Assembly (NCBI RefSeq): GCF_014773485.1
Contig: NZ_JACXBP010000007.1
Location: 124,001 to 188,000 of the forward strand
Direction of reading: 5' to 3'
DNA length: 64,000 bases
DNA from: Erwinia aphidicola
GTDB lineage: Bacteria; Pseudomonadota; Gammaproteobacteria; Enterobacterales; Enterobacteriaceae
Part shown: positions 37,228-47,292 of the stretch, one piece after another
Layout: the number at the start of each line of letters is the position of its first letter
Numbering within the stretch: the first letter of the stretch is position 1
Position numbers and translations under genes: made by a program
Notes under the pieces: generated by a model
What the model was told of the DNA's origin: nothing
Seen by the model: the letters and a program-made list of their open reading frames with translations, nothing else
Databases searched by the model: none

Positions 37228-39313
37228 TCTGCTCAACTACTTTAAAAAAGATCGGCTTTGGGACTTCGAAGGTGGCATTCATCCACCGGAGATGAAGACC
37301 CAGTCAAACGGCACGCCGCTGCGCCAGCTGCCGCTGCCCGCCCAGTTTATACTGCCGCTGAAACAGCATATCGGTAACGAAGGCGAGATCTGCGTGCGCC
37401 CCGGCGACGCTGTCCTGCGCGGCCAGGCGCTGACCTTTGGCAATGGCCGTATGCTGCCGATCCACGCGCCAAGCTCCGGTACCGTGAGCAAAATCGCCCC
37501 GCATATGACTGCGCATCCCTCCGCGCTGGCGGAGATGTGCATCTTTATCACTCCGGACGGCGAAGACCGCTGGATTGATAAGCAGACGCTGAGCGACTAT
37601 CGCAGCCTGGACCGCCAGGAGGTGGTGCGCCGCGTGCATCAGGCTGGCGTTGCCGGGCTGGGCGGCGCGGGCTTCCCTACCGCCACCAAGCTGAAGGGCG
37701 GGCTGCGCGGGGTCAATACCCTGATTATCAATGCCGCCGAGTGCGAGCCTTATATCACCGCCGACGATCGCCTGATGCAGGACTGCGCCGCAGAAGTGCT
37801 GGAAGGCTGCCGCATTCTGGCGTGGACGCTGCAGGCGGAGCGCACCCTGATCGGCATTGAAGATAACAAACCGGAAGCGATTGCCGCGCTGAAAGCCGCC
37901 CTGGGCAACGCGCGCGATATGGAGATCCGCGTCATCCCCACCAAATATCCTTCCGGTGGCGCCAAACAGCTGACGAAAATTCTCACCGGTAAAGAGGTGC
38001 CGCACGGCGGGCGCTCTACCGATATCGGCGTGCTGATGCAGAACGTCGGCACCGCCTATGCCGTTAAGCGCGCGATTATTGACGGCGAGCCGCTTACTGA
38101 ACGCGTTATTACCCTGACCGGTGAGTCGGTGCGCCAGCCTGGCAACGTCTGGGGCCGCCTCGGCACGCCGATCAGCCATCTGCTGCATCACGCCGATTTC
38201 GCACCGGGTGCCGAACAGATGGTGGTCATGGGTGGCCCGCTGATGGGCTTCACCCTGCCGACGCTGGATGTGCCGGTGGTGAAAATCACCAACTGTATTC
38301 TCGCACCCGCCGCCTCTGAGATGGGCCACAACGAGCCGGAGCAGGGCTGCATCCGCTGCAGCGCCTGCGCCGACGCCTGCCCGGCCGCCCTGCTGCCGCA
38401 GCAGCTTTACTGGTACAGCCGCGGCGGCGATCACGACAAAGCGCGCGAGCATAATATTGCAGACTGCATTGAGTGCGGCGCCTGTGCTTATGTCTGCCCG
38501 AGTAATATCCCGCTGGTGCAGTATTACCGCCAGGAGAAGGCCGAGATTCAGGCTATCGATCTGGAAGCCGAGCGTACTGCCCTGGCCAAGGCGCGTTTTG
38601 AAGCGCGTCAACAGCGCCTGGAGCGGGAAAAAGCGGCGCGTGAAGCGAAGCACCAGCAGGCCAAACGCAGCGTGGCTATCACCGACGCCGATGCGCTTAA
38701 CGCCGCGCGCGAACGCGTGAAGGCGAAGCAGGCCGCCGCTGCCGCACCGCTCGATGACGACGCGGCGGCAGCTCAGCGTGCAGCCCGCCAGGCGGAAGCC
38801 CGCGCGCGCCAGGCTGAGCAACAGGCCAGCAGCGAACCGGTGACGCGCCAGGCAGACGATCCGCGCAAAGCCGCCGTTGAAGCCGCGATTGCCCGCGCCA
38901 AAGCGAAGAAAGCCGAAGCCAGCGCGGCCATCGCTGAGCCGCCGGCAACCGCCGATACGCCGCCAGCCGCTGACCCGCGTAAAACGGCGGTGGAAGCGGC
39001 TATCGCCCGTGCCAAAGCGAAGAAAGCCGCGCAGGCCGCCGTTGCTGAACCGCAACCGGCTGCGGCAGAACAACCGGCACCTGCCGCCGACCCTCGCAAG
39101 GCGGCCATCGAAGCCGCTATTGCCCGCGCCAAAGCGAAAAAAGCCGCGCAGGCCGCCGAAGCTCTGCCAGAAGTCACCCCTGAACAACCCGAACCCCGTC
39201 AGGAAGAGGCGCCCGCCGCCTCCCCTGAGGATGCACGTAAAGCGGCGGTGGCAGCGGCCATTGCACGCGTGAAAGCGCGTAAATCGCAGCAGCCGTCGAC
39301 GCAAGAGGATTAA
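37220..39313 (+). CDS. rsxC: Electron transport complex subunit RsxC with C-terminal repeats
   Basis: RsxC is the peripheral NADH/FMN-type subunit with two 4Fe-4S motifs, [12 protein letters not shown] and [12 protein letters not shown] (about residues 377-424). The N-terminal half has [16 protein letters not shown], the nucleotide-binding region of the Nqo1-like domain. After about residue 450 the protein becomes a long, charged, Ala-rich coiled coil. It ends with four tandem units beginning (D)[17 protein letters not shown]. Such tails are typical of enterobacterial RsxC but vary in copy number; this 697-residue protein is shorter than E. coli RsxC (740). Confidence 0.93.
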   Translation: MLNLLNYFKKDRLWDFEGGIHPPEMKTQSNGTPLRQLPLPAQFILPLKQHIGNEGEICVRPGDAVLRGQALTFGNGRMLPIHAPSSGTVSKIAPHMTAHPSALAEMCIFITPDGEDRWIDKQTLSDYRSLDRQEVVRRVHQAGVAGLGGAGFPTATKLKGGLRGVNTLIINAAECEPYITADDRLMQDCAAEVLEGCRILAWTLQAERTLIGIEDNKPEAIAALKAALGNARDMEIRVIPTKYPSGGAKQLTKILTGKEVPHGGRSTDIGVLMQNVGTAYAVKRAIIDGEPLTERVITLTGESVRQPGNVWGRLGTPISHLLHHADFAPGAEQMVVMGGPLMGFTLPTLDVPVVKITNCILAPAASEMGHNEPEQGCIRCSACADACPAALLPQQLYWYSRGGDHDKAREHNIADCIECGACAYVCPSNIPLVQYYRQEKAEIQAIDLEAERTALAKARFEARQQRLEREKAAREAKHQQAKRSVAITDADALNAARERVKAKQAAAAAPLDDDAAAAQRAARQAEARARQAEQQASSEPVTRQADDPRKAAVEAAIARAKAKKAEASAAIAEPPATADTPPAADPRKTAVEAAIARAKAKKAAQAAVAEPQPAAAEQPAPAADPRKAAIEAAIARAKAKKAAQAAEALPEVTPEQPEPRQEEAPAASPEDARKAAVAAAIARVKARKSQQPSTQED
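38858..39283 (+). repeat. Four in-frame coding repeats in rsxC
   Basis: Units start near 38858, 38972, 39089 and 39230 (spacing 114, 117 and 141 bp). Each encodes DxRKAAVxAAIARxKAxK joined by an Ala/Pro/Glu linker. The last unit is the most divergent. Lengths in multiples of three keep the frame, so copy number can change by recombination. Confidence 0.85.
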
Positions 39314-40375
39314 ATGGCATTTCGTATTGCAAGCTCGCCCTATACTCATAACCGCCGTAGCACCAGCACCATTATGCTGCTGGTGCTGCTGGCAGCCGTA
39401 CCCGGCATGGCCGTGCAGTGCTGGTACTTTGGCTGGGGTAACCTGATCCAGGTGCTGATCGCGGCGGCTGCCGCTATCGCGGCTGAAGCGGCTATCCTGC
39501 GGTTGCGCAAGCTGCCGCTGGCGGAGACGCTGAAGGATAACTCCGCGCTGCTGACCGCCCTGCTGCTCGGCATCAGCATCCCGCCGCTGGCGCCGTGGTG
39601 GCTGATTGTTATCGGCACGCTGTTTGCGGTGATTATCTCCAAGCATCTTTACGGCGGCCTCGGTCAGAACCCGTTCAACCCGGCGATGGTCGGCTACGTG
39701 GTGCTGCTGATCTCCTTCCCGGTGCAGATGACCAGCTGGCTACCGCCGGACGTGCTGCAGGGCATCAGCCCGACCTTTGGCGACACCCTGAGTATGATCT
39801 TCCATTTCCATACGCTTGACGGCCACAGCATGCAGCAGCTGCAGGTGGGGATCGACGGCATCAGCCAGGCTACGCCGCTCGACACCTTCAAAACCGGGCT
39901 GCGCGCCGGCCATTCGGCTGAAGAAGTGCGCGCCATGCCGATTTACGGCGGCGTGCTGGCCGGCCTGGGCTGGCAGTGGGTCAACGTGGCGTTCCTGGCC
40001 GGGGGCATTTTCCTGCTGTGGACGCGCAGCATCCGCTGGCATATCCCGGTGAGCTTTATCGCCTCGCTGGCGTTCTGCGCCACGCTCGGCTGGCTGCTGT
40101 CACCGGACAGCCTGGTATCTCCGCTGGTGCATCTGTTCTCCGGGGCCACCATGCTGGGCGCATTCTTTATCGCCACCGACCCGGTGACCGCCTCCACCAC
40201 CAATAAAGGCCGCCTGCTGTACGGCGTGCTGATTGGCCTGCTGGTGTGGCTGATCCGCAGCTTTGGCGGCTATCCGGACGGCGTGGCATTTGCCGTGCTG
40301 CTGGCGAATATCTGCGTGCCGCTGATTGACTACTACACGCAGCCGCGCGTATACGGACACCGTAAGGGTAAATGA
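39314..40375 (+). CDS. rsxD: Electron transport complex subunit RsxD
   Basis: RsxD is an NqrB-type membrane subunit with covalent FMN. The 353-residue protein has nine to ten membrane helices. The FMN attachment motif of the family, [20 protein letters not shown], lies near residues 275-295. The last base of its stop is the first base of the rsxG ATG used here. Confidence 0.94.
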   Translation: MAFRIASSPYTHNRRSTSTIMLLVLLAAVPGMAVQCWYFGWGNLIQVLIAAAAAIAAEAAILRLRKLPLAETLKDNSALLTALLLGISIPPLAPWWLIVIGTLFAVIISKHLYGGLGQNPFNPAMVGYVVLLISFPVQMTSWLPPDVLQGISPTFGDTLSMIFHFHTLDGHSMQQLQVGIDGISQATPLDTFKTGLRAGHSAEEVRAMPIYGGVLAGLGWQWVNVAFLAGGIFLLWTRSIRWHIPVSFIASLAFCATLGWLLSPDSLVSPLVHLFSGATMLGAFFIATDPVTASTTNKGRLLYGVLIGLLVWLIRSFGGYPDGVAFAVLLANICVPLIDYYTQPRVYGHRKGK

Positions 40376-41007
40376 TGCTGGACGCGATTCGTAAAAACGG
40401 CGTAACGCTGGCGGTGTTTGCCGCTATCACCACCGGCCTGACGGCGGTGATTAATGCGGTAACCAAGCCGACTATTGAACATCAGACCGCCGTACAGCAG
40501 AAGATCCTGCTGGACCAGGTGGTGCCGCCCGAGCTGTATGATAATAAAATTCAGCAGGAGTGTTACGTTGTCACTAATCCGGCACTGGGCAACGGCAGCC
40601 CGCACCACCTCTATCTGGCGCGCAAGGGTGATAAACCCGTGGCAGCGGCGGTGGAAACTACCGCGCCTGACGGCTACTCTGGCAATATTCAGCTGATTGT
40701 CGGCGCCAGCTTTGACGGCACGGTGTACGGCACCCGCGTGGTGGAACATCATGAAACACCGGGTCTTGGCGATAAAATCGAGCTGCGAATCTCTGACTGG
40801 ATCATGAGCTTTAACGGCAAAAAAGTGACCGGCGCGGATGACAGCCATTTCGCGGTGAAGAAAGACGGTGGCGACTTCGACCAGTTTACTGGCGCAACGA
40901 TTACGCCGCGTGCGGTGGTCAATGCGGTGAAGCGCACAACGTTGTATATTGAAACCTTACCGGGGCAACTGTCCTCGTTGCCATCCTGTGGAGACGCCAA
41001 TGAGTGA
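40375..41007 (+). CDS. rsxG: Electron transport complex subunit RsxG
   Basis: RsxG is the NqrC-type FMN-bearing subunit. The 210-residue protein has one N-terminal membrane segment (about 8-28) and a periplasmic domain. The covalent FMN threonine lies in [11 protein letters not shown] (about 169-179). Start 40375 follows the family (MLDAIRKNG); the adjacent ATG at 40372 only adds one Met. It overlaps rsxE by 8 bp. Confidence 0.94.
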   Translation: MLDAIRKNGVTLAVFAAITTGLTAVINAVTKPTIEHQTAVQQKILLDQVVPPELYDNKIQQECYVVTNPALGNGSPHHLYLARKGDKPVAAAVETTAPDGYSGNIQLIVGASFDGTVYGTRVVEHHETPGLGDKIELRISDWIMSFNGKKVTGADDSHFAVKKDGGDFDQFTGATITPRAVVNAVKRTTLYIETLPGQLSSLPSCGDANE

Positions 41008-41698
41008 AGCAAAAACCCTGCTGGTCGGCGGGCTGTGGAAGAATAACTCCGCGCTGGTGCAGCTGCTGGGCCTCTGCCCGCTGCTGGCCGTGACTTCGAC
41101 CGCTACCAACGCCCTCGGCCTTGGTCTGGCCACTACCCTGGTGCTGACCTGCACCAACAGCGGCATCTCCCTGTCGCGCCGCTGGGTGCCATCTGAAATC
41201 CGTATTCCGATTTACGTGATGATTATCGCGGCCGTGGTCAGCTGCGTGCAGATGCTGATCAATGCCTATGCCTACGGCCTGTATCAGTCCCTGGGGATCT
41301 TCATCCCGCTGATCGTCACCAACTGTATCGTGGTGGGCCGCGCCGAAGCGGTGGCGTCCAAAAGCCATGTCGGGCTGGCGGCGCTGGACGGTATGGCGAT
41401 TGGCCTCGGCGCCACCAGCGTGATGGTGGTGCTGGGCTCTATCCGTGAAATTATCGGCAACGGCACCATCTTTAACGGCGCAGACCAGCTGCTTGGCCCG
41501 TGGGCAAAGGCGATGCGCATTGAAGTGGTGCATTTCGACTCGCCAATGCTGCTGGCGATGCTGCCGCCGGGCGCGTTTATCGGCCTCGGCATGCTGCTGG
41601 CGGCAAAATATCTCATCGACAATAAGATGAAACAGCGCGCCGCGCTGAAAGCAGAACAGGAGAGTGCTGCTATGCCGGAAGGAAAAACTGCGCAGTGA
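41000..41698 (+). CDS. rsxE: Electron transport complex subunit RsxE
   Basis: RsxE is the six-helix partner of RsxA. The 232-residue protein has [21 protein letters not shown] (about 23-43) and [12 protein letters not shown] (about 106-117), repeating the Cys pattern of RsxA. Start 41000 (MSEAKTLL) has GGAGA upstream; a more distant ATG at 40949 lies within rsxG. Its TGA overlaps the GTG of nth. Confidence 0.94.
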   Translation: MSEAKTLLVGGLWKNNSALVQLLGLCPLLAVTSTATNALGLGLATTLVLTCTNSGISLSRRWVPSEIRIPIYVMIIAAVVSCVQMLINAYAYGLYQSLGIFIPLIVTNCIVVGRAEAVASKSHVGLAALDGMAIGLGATSVMVVLGSIREIIGNGTIFNGADQLLGPWAKAMRIEVVHFDSPMLLAMLPPGAFIGLGMLLAAKYLIDNKMKQRAALKAEQESAAMPEGKTAQ

Positions 41699-42330
41699 AC
41701 AAGGATAAGCGTCACGAGATTCTGGTGCGGCTGCGGGACAATAACCCGCACCCCACCACCGAACTGAACTTCACTTCCCCGTTTGAACTACTGATTGCGG
41801 TGCTGCTCTCCGCGCAGGCCACCGACGTCAGCGTAAACAAAGCGATGGCCAAACTCTACCCGGTAGCTAATACGCCTGCGGCGATTCTGGCACTTGGCGT
41901 AGACGGGGTGAAGGAGTACATCAAAACCATCGGCCTGTTTAACAGCAAGGCCGAGAACGTGATCAAAACCTGCCGCATTCTGGTCGAGCAGCACGGCGGA
42001 GAAGTGCCGGAGAGCCGCGAGGCGCTGGAAGCGCTGCCGGGCGTGGGGCGAAAAACCGCTAACGTGGTGCTGAACACCGCCTTTGGCTGGCCGACCATCG
42101 CCGTCGATACCCATATTTTCCGCGTCTGCAACCGCACGCGCTTTGCGCCGGGTAACAACGTGGAACAGGTGGAAGAGAAGCTGCTGAAGGTGGTACCGAA
42201 GGAGTTTAAGGTCGACTGCCACCACTGGTTTATCCTGCACGGTCGCTACACCTGCATTGCGCGTAAACCGCGCTGCGGCTCCTGCCTGATTGAAGATTTA
42301 TGCGAGTTCCGCGAGAAAACGGAAGTATAA
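41695..42330 (+). CDS. nth: Endonuclease III
   Basis: Nth removes oxidised pyrimidines and cuts the abasic site in base-excision repair. The 211-residue protein equals E. coli Nth. The helix-hairpin-helix is LPGVGRKTA with catalytic K120 and D138 (VDTHI), and the 4Fe-4S cluster uses C187, C194, C197 and C203. The start is GTG 41695, overlapping the rsxE stop, as expected for the last gene of the rsx operon. A terminator follows at once. Confidence 0.97.
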   Translation: MNKDKRHEILVRLRDNNPHPTTELNFTSPFELLIAVLLSAQATDVSVNKAMAKLYPVANTPAAILALGVDGVKEYIKTIGLFNSKAENVIKTCRILVEQHGGEVPESREALEALPGVGRKTANVVLNTAFGWPTIAVDTHIFRVCNRTRFAPGNNVEQVEEKLLKVVPKEFKVDCHHWFILHGRYTCIARKPRCGSCLIEDLCEFREKTEV

Positions 42331-42331
42331 A

Positions 42332-42357
42332 AAAACCCGCCAACTGGCGGGTTTTTT
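42332..42357. terminator. Bidirectional terminator between nth and the T6SS locus
   Basis: AAACCCGCC/GGCGGGTTT forms a strong stem with an A run on the left and T run on the right. It serves both the rsx-nth operon and the leftward T6SS operon that ends 10 bp away. Confidence 0.93.
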
Positions 42358-42366
42358 GTTTCTGCT

Positions 42367-43707
42367 TCACTCCTGCTGCTGCTTTAGCAAAAAATAGCGC
42401 TTCTCTAACTGCTCCAGCGCCATCTCGGCCTGGCGGCGCTGAATATCCGACGGGTTAACCGAATAAAGACGCAGCTGCTCTTCTGCCGGGGTTGAACGGC
42501 TAAACGCCTGGGTGGCGTTGTACACCACCGATTTCAGCTCGCTGACGGTGATATATTTACCGCGCTGCCCGTCAAGGGCATTCAGCCTGTCCGTCAGCTG
42601 CTGCAGCTGCTCCATCCCCTGCTGCCAGCCGCCCATTGCCTCCTCAGGAAGCGCCGTGGCTTTAAGCTGCTGCTGCCACTCGGCGGCCATTCTGCCGACC
42701 GCAGCATCCTGCGGTTTAAACGCCTGGGCCTGGCGCACCAGCCGCTGCCCATAATCAAGCGCCCAGCAGGGTGACAGCGCCGCCAGCCACCCCAGCTGCT
42801 GTTCGGTGTGCTCGCGGATTTTTTCCGGCTGATAGTTTTGCCGCTTCAGGCTGTCGACCTGCTCCCCGGTAAGCGGCATTGCCAGGGGTGAAAGCGTGGC
42901 GGCAAGATGATCTATCAGCGGATCGGGGCGTTGCACAAGCTGCCATCCCCCTATTCCCGCAGCGCCCACCACCAGCATGGTCACAACCCCTGCGGCAAAC
43001 GGCTTCCAGCGGCTGGTCGGCGGCGGCGGCGTCATGACCTCAATGTTCGCCTCGGGCTGGGGCTGGGCGATATAGACCCATTTTACGGCTGAAGGCGTCA
43101 TCTCCACAGCCGGGTCGGCTGCACGCTGGGCGCTGGCGGGCAGCACCGCTCCTGAAGGGGTGGCTGTCGCGCTGCCTGCCGCCGCATCGCTGTTCTCCAG
43201 CCGCAGCGCGCTGCTGTGCATCAGCGCCGCCAGCGCGTCAAACTGGCTGAGATGGCGCAGCTCCAGCCGCTGCAACACCTCGTTCAGCCGGGTGAGCTGC
43301 TGCTCGGCGCGGTAAAGCTGGCTGAGATCGCTGTAGCCGATCGGCAGCGTGCGCATCATCTGCTGCACGCGGCGGCTGAGGCCGCTGAGGATCTCCACGC
43401 GCGCATGCACCTGCTGCGGCCACAGGTTGCCCCACTGGTGGCTGATTAACGCTTCGAGGATGGCCAGACCTTCGTTCAGGCCAGCCAGCCCGCCCAGCTG
43501 GGTGCGCGCCAGGGTATACCAGGCCGCCGTTTGCAGCTCGACGCCGTTATGTTCAAACAGCGCGAGGCTGAGTTTTTCCACACAGTGCCAGTTCACGTCC
43601 GGGCGCGCCGGGTGGGACAGCTTGCCCAGCTCGTCGCGCAGCGCCGCGTAGTCCGGCAGCGTGCGTGGGTCGCCGCCGGTTTTCAGGTAACGTTCAGATA
43701 GATTCAT
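42367..43707 (-). CDS. T6SS VasL/TagA-like protein (ImpA_N with membrane anchor)
   Basis: The 446-residue protein has an N-terminal ImpA-type domain (about 1-150, with DPRTLPDYAALRDELGKLSHP), an acidic/Ser-Ala linker, one membrane helix (about 237-257, FAAGVVTMLVVGAAGIGGWQL) and a C-terminal alpha-helical VasL-type domain. Proteins of this build include EAEC TagA, which caps the far end of the growing sheath and holds it under the membrane. It differs from the soluble TssA of the same locus (52362-53957). It is the last gene of the leftward T6SS unit. Confidence 0.8.
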   Translation of the reverse strand: MNLSERYLKTGGDPRTLPDYAALRDELGKLSHPARPDVNWHCVEKLSLALFEHNGVELQTAAWYTLARTQLGGLAGLNEGLAILEALISHQWGNLWPQQVHARVEILSGLSRRVQQMMRTLPIGYSDLSQLYRAEQQLTRLNEVLQRLELRHLSQFDALAALMHSSALRLENSDAAAGSATATPSGAVLPASAQRAADPAVEMTPSAVKWVYIAQPQPEANIEVMTPPPPTSRWKPFAAGVVTMLVVGAAGIGGWQLVQRPDPLIDHLAATLSPLAMPLTGEQVDSLKRQNYQPEKIREHTEQQLGWLAALSPCWALDYGQRLVRQAQAFKPQDAAVGRMAAEWQQQLKATALPEEAMGGWQQGMEQLQQLTDRLNALDGQRGKYITVSELKSVVYNATQAFSRSTPAEEQLRLYSVNPSDIQRRQAEMALEQLEKRYFLLKQQQE

Positions 43708-43745
43708 AAAAAGTTTCGATGATTATCAGAGAGGGGTGCCGCTGA

Positions 43746-44201
43746 CTACAGCGAGGCGCGGGCGTCGAGGTACTGCTGCTGTTTCATGTGGCGGATCAGC
43801 ACTTTGCCTTCCGGCATAAATTCGGTGCCGTAGCGCACCAGGCCGATGCCCTTCAGCTCGGCATCAATGGCGTAGCGCAGCTCGCCGGGAATGCTTTGCG
43901 GCAGCATATCGACCTTAATACTGCTGAGGCGCGGCTCGTAGCGCAGCAGCACGCCGGACAGCGTGGTCATCAGCTGGTGCGCGGTGCCGGGCATGCCCTG
44001 CAATATTTTGGTCATATCCGGCAGGCCGTAATCGGGCAGATGCGCCAGGGTTCCGGCGCGGCAGTTGAGGATGCGCTGCATATTGTCGAGCACCGAGAGG
44101 ATCACCTGGTTCTCTTCACTGACGTTGTGCAGATCCAGCCCGCCGGCAAAGTTGCCGTACAGCATTTCATACAGTGAGGGGGAGTTGTGTGAGTGCGGCA
44201 T
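43746..44201 (-). CDS. tssE: T6SS baseplate protein TssE (gp25-like)
   Basis: TssE is a wedge protein of the T6SS baseplate, related to phage T4 gp25. The 151-residue protein has the expected length and the block PDYGLPDMTKI (about 57-67). The I-R-Y-E-P-R-L type motif is YEPRLSSIKV (about 88-97), which contacts the sheath. Start 44201 (MPHSHNSPSLYEM) has AAGGAA 6 nt upstream; an ATG at 44228 adds nine unlike residues. It is separated from tssJ by the effector cluster. Confidence 0.9.
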   Translation of the reverse strand: MPHSHNSPSLYEMLYGNFAGGLDLHNVSEENQVILSVLDNMQRILNCRAGTLAHLPDYGLPDMTKILQGMPGTAHQLMTTLSGVLLRYEPRLSSIKVDMLPQSIPGELRYAIDAELKGIGLVRYGTEFMPEGKVLIRHMKQQQYLDARASL

Positions 44202-44242
44202 TGTTATTCCTTTATATTCAAACAACATTCTAAAATTTTTTG

Positions 44243-44926
44243 CTAATTAGCTGAAAGAAGAATATATACAGGTAAAATCAATATAGTTACTAACACATAC
44301 AAAGGTGCCATAACGACATTTTTAGCAATTTTCACCGGATAGGCTTCTTGCTTAAATGAAGGCGACCCTTCGGTATAAAAGTTGACATTAAATGCATGAT
44401 TAAACTTAAAAGCATCAGTAGGCACAATGCTCTTCTGATGTATTGTACCGCGTAATTCCGTCAGACTGATATTACACACTCCTGACTTATCATAATTCCA
44501 GTGGCAATTTTCATTCGGGTTTCTTGTGACAGACCAAATTAGCTTTCTTTCTTCTTCATTATAATAATGATAAGTAAAATCAACTACACCGGCAAAGCTC
44601 TTTTTATTTCTTGACAGAATAAAAACCCCTGAATTATTCATTTCAATATGCGTTTTATCAAGCTTTCCGCTTACTATAAGACGAAGAAACTCATCAACAC
44701 CGGAGGATAGAGAGTAATCAAAATGGATACCATTAAACACCCAACCATATTTCCCACCCCCCACTGGAGTCATTGAAACAGTTTTAATACTATCACTACT
44801 GTATAAATCACCTCCCTTAGCCTCATCGCGAATCTCTTTTGATAGCTTATTACTTTCGCAGCCTAATAAGAAAAATAAAGTGATGATTACTACGGCCCGA
44901 CGGGCAAAAAAAATAAACCTTCCCAC
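44243..44926 (-). CDS. AT-rich lipoprotein of unknown function downstream of Tle1
   Basis: I do not recognise this 227-residue protein. It starts with GTG (44926), with AAGGA upstream, and has a signal with lipobox LLGC (C23). Serine at +3 and the Glu at +2 do not clearly decide its sorting. A hydrophobic segment lies at the C-terminus (about 203-226, NVVMAPLYVLVTILILPVYILL). The base composition is clearly AT-richer than the flanking genes. It lies between the first effector gene and tssE, the place where cargo genes are often inserted. It could be a further immunity or accessory protein for the effector, but nothing proves this. Confidence 0.6.
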   Translation of the reverse strand: MGRFIFFARRAVVIITLFFLLGCESNKLSKEIRDEAKGGDLYSSDSIKTVSMTPVGGGKYGWVFNGIHFDYSLSSGVDEFLRLIVSGKLDKTHIEMNNSGVFILSRNKKSFAGVVDFTYHYYNEEERKLIWSVTRNPNENCHWNYDKSGVCNISLTELRGTIHQKSIVPTDAFKFNHAFNVNFYTEGSPSFKQEAYPVKIAKNVVMAPLYVLVTILILPVYILLSAN

Positions 44927-44979
44927 ATAATATCCTTATGTTAATAATATTCCGCGATATATTTTCAATCCATGCGCGG

Positions 44980-47292
44980 CTAGCCAATATTTTTACTATT
45001 CCATTCACTCATTTTTTGCGCAATGGCGAGCTGGGCCTGCTGATGACGCTCCGCGCGGATGCGCGCGCTTTCACGAGCGGCGATCAGGCCCGGCTCATGA
45101 CTGGCGGGCAGCATACTGCCGGGCGTGAGCACTTCAACCTGCCCGCTGGCCAGCTCGCGCACCTTTTGCACTTCCGTCACCCTCTCCTCACCGCTGCGCG
45201 ACTCGACGATAAATAAGAGTGGCGGGTCCAGCTGCGGGGCGCCGACTGCTTTGCCTTCGACATAAATCAGCTGCACCTGCTTGTTGGCTTTGCTGCCGCA
45301 GTAGATCATGCGGTAGCGGAAATAGCCGCCCCAGGGTTCGCGCCCGCCCAGCGTGCTTTGCACAAACCAGGCACGTGAGTCGTGGATCTGTTGGTCAAAC
45401 AGCGCCAGTAACTGCGCCTCCGGCTCTTTACGGGTGCCGGTGCCGAGCCTGTCGCTGAACAGGCGCGCATAGTGGTAATCGCCCTCTTTACGCATCTGCT
45501 CATACTCTTTGTTTTCATCATCGCCGTTGAGCCGATAGACCGGGTGCTTCAGCACGCCATCCAGTGCAACCTGAATAACTTTTTCTGCCGGGTTGCCATT
45601 GACATCGCGGAGCCAGTTGCGGTAGTCATGCTCAAACTCGCGTGCGGCTTCACGCAGCTGGTACTGGCCGTTGGTGGGATCATAATCGGGCGGCCCCTGC
45701 TCTATGGTGTCCTGCCAGCCGGGACGATCCTTGCGCGCCAAATCCAACTGGTTACGCCACGCATTGAATTTAATATCGTACTGGCGCTTTTCCTCTTCCA
45801 GCCCGGCGGTATCTTTTTGCGGCGCATTAAGATAGAACGGCTGGGCCAGCAGGCTATTGTGGGCATAGCGCCCGATGCGCCAGGCGGTCATCCATGCCAT
45901 CTGCTGTATAACTACGCTCTCCAGCGAGCTGGAAAGCGCTTGCGGCTGATAACCGTTTTGCTCCGCCGCCGGGATATCGGCTTCAAGCGCCACGGCGTCG
46001 AGCAGGGTTAGTTTGCGCCAGGCATTGAAGCGACTGATCAAGATTTCAGAAGCGTTGAACTCATCAAATGTATCTGGAGACATAGCTCTCGACGGTCGAA
46101 TATTTTTAATCAATGAAGTTATTAAATCTGCCCTTATCGCAAGCGGCGCACCCGCTGAAAACGCGGCAGCATACAGGTCGTGCAGGACGATCTGCGACAG
46201 CACTTCACCCACGCCCCCCGTTGATTTTCCCTGCTCGCCCGGCGAGTAACCACCGCCGATATCAGAGTGCATACCGGGGTAAACCACCTCCTGGGTTTGT
46301 GAGGGATAATGGCCTTCCGGGCGACGTATCGAGTCCAGCGGAAAGCTCAGGCGCTGCTCGTGGGCGGCAACAAAATGGCGGCAGCACTTAATCAGGCCAG
46401 GAAAGCGGCTGGCAGGCGGCAGCTGCTGGGTGCCGCTAGCCCAGCCCATATGGCCGTCAAAACCGGGGGCAATGTGCGCAATGCCCACCGAGGGCACGGT
46501 ATCCAGTACGCCAAGAAACTCAATGCTGAGCGGTAGCCCGAGCAGCTCCAGCTCCACCGCATCGCTCTCCGGGTCGACCAGCAGCTCCGACAGCCAGCTG
46601 ACAAAGGTGCGCGCTTCCGCCGCGCCGCGTGAAAAGCCATAGATAAACAGCTTGATGGCGATGGGCTGCGGCCGCGCCTGCGTAACTCTGGCACGCAGCG
46701 GTGTCAGCAGCCCGTTGATGGCGCGGCGGCGGTTGGCATCGCCACTCAGCGGCCAGTGGGCGCGCATCGCGGCAATCTGCTCGCGCGCCACGCTGTCGTC
46801 CAGCCCCTTTCGCGTGGGCGTAATGGCGATCATCAGGGCATCCACCAGCCGCAGCAGCGCCCAGTTAATGCGGTCTTCACCGCCCGAGGCAAACATCAGG
46901 CCAGCGCCGCTGTAACTAAACTCATTAATTTTCGGGAATGGGGTACCGACACCCGGCATATAGTAACGAAAGTAGCCCTGGCTCTCCGCATCCTGATAGG
47001 TGGCATGATAGAGCTTCGCGATATTAGTGGGATGGGGAGGATTGGCGAAATCCGTATCATTTTTCTCATTATTACCAGTGCCATCAAAAAACAGGCTGAT
47101 ATGCAGGCTTTGGCAGCAAGGAGGGAACATGCGCTTTCCCGTCAGCTTAATTAACTTTTCGTGGTACTGCCTCTCTTCCAGCGTCTGCTTGCGGTAGTTA
47201 GCGGTAATCTGTTCCGGGGTCAGGATCAGTCGCCCACCCTCGGGGAACTCAGGCGGGGCAAAGCACGGCAGCGCAAGGCTTATTTTGGACAT
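44980..47292 (-). CDS. Tle1-type T6SS phospholipase effector (DUF2235), first copy
   Basis: This 770-residue protein belongs to the Tle1 lipase effectors that attack membrane phospholipids of target cells. The nucleophile elbow GFSRG (219-223, Ser221), an Asp in GVLDTVPSVG (264) and a His in MHSDIGGGY (342) make up the expected triad. FFDGTGN (68-74) is the family's conserved N-terminal strand. The rest (about 400-770) is a helical C-terminal region. It begins 13 bp inside the end of the upstream lipoprotein gene (47280-47795), so the two are translated together. No MIX, VgrG or PAAR domain was seen in it. Confidence 0.88.
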   Translation of the reverse strand: MSKISLALPCFAPPEFPEGGRLILTPEQITANYRKQTLEERQYHEKLIKLTGKRMFPPCCQSLHISLFFDGTGNNEKNDTDFANPPHPTNIAKLYHATYQDAESQGYFRYYMPGVGTPFPKINEFSYSGAGLMFASGGEDRINWALLRLVDALMIAITPTRKGLDDSVAREQIAAMRAHWPLSGDANRRRAINGLLTPLRARVTQARPQPIAIKLFIYGFSRGAAEARTFVSWLSELLVDPESDAVELELLGLPLSIEFLGVLDTVPSVGIAHIAPGFDGHMGWASGTQQLPPASRFPGLIKCCRHFVAAHEQRLSFPLDSIRRPEGHYPSQTQEVVYPGMHSDIGGGYSPGEQGKSTGGVGEVLSQIVLHDLYAAAFSAGAPLAIRADLITSLIKNIRPSRAMSPDTFDEFNASEILISRFNAWRKLTLLDAVALEADIPAAEQNGYQPQALSSSLESVVIQQMAWMTAWRIGRYAHNSLLAQPFYLNAPQKDTAGLEEEKRQYDIKFNAWRNQLDLARKDRPGWQDTIEQGPPDYDPTNGQYQLREAAREFEHDYRNWLRDVNGNPAEKVIQVALDGVLKHPVYRLNGDDENKEYEQMRKEGDYHYARLFSDRLGTGTRKEPEAQLLALFDQQIHDSRAWFVQSTLGGREPWGGYFRYRMIYCGSKANKQVQLIYVEGKAVGAPQLDPPLLFIVESRSGEERVTEVQKVRELASGQVEVLTPGSMLPASHEPGLIAARESARIRAERHQQAQLAIAQKMSEWNSKNIG

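Noticed and set aside
37304-39646. A 780-codon open frame antisense to rsxC and rsxD
   Set aside because: It is the mirror of the GC-rich, repeat-bearing rsxC gene, has low-complexity composition and no family match; rsxC is certain on the other strand.
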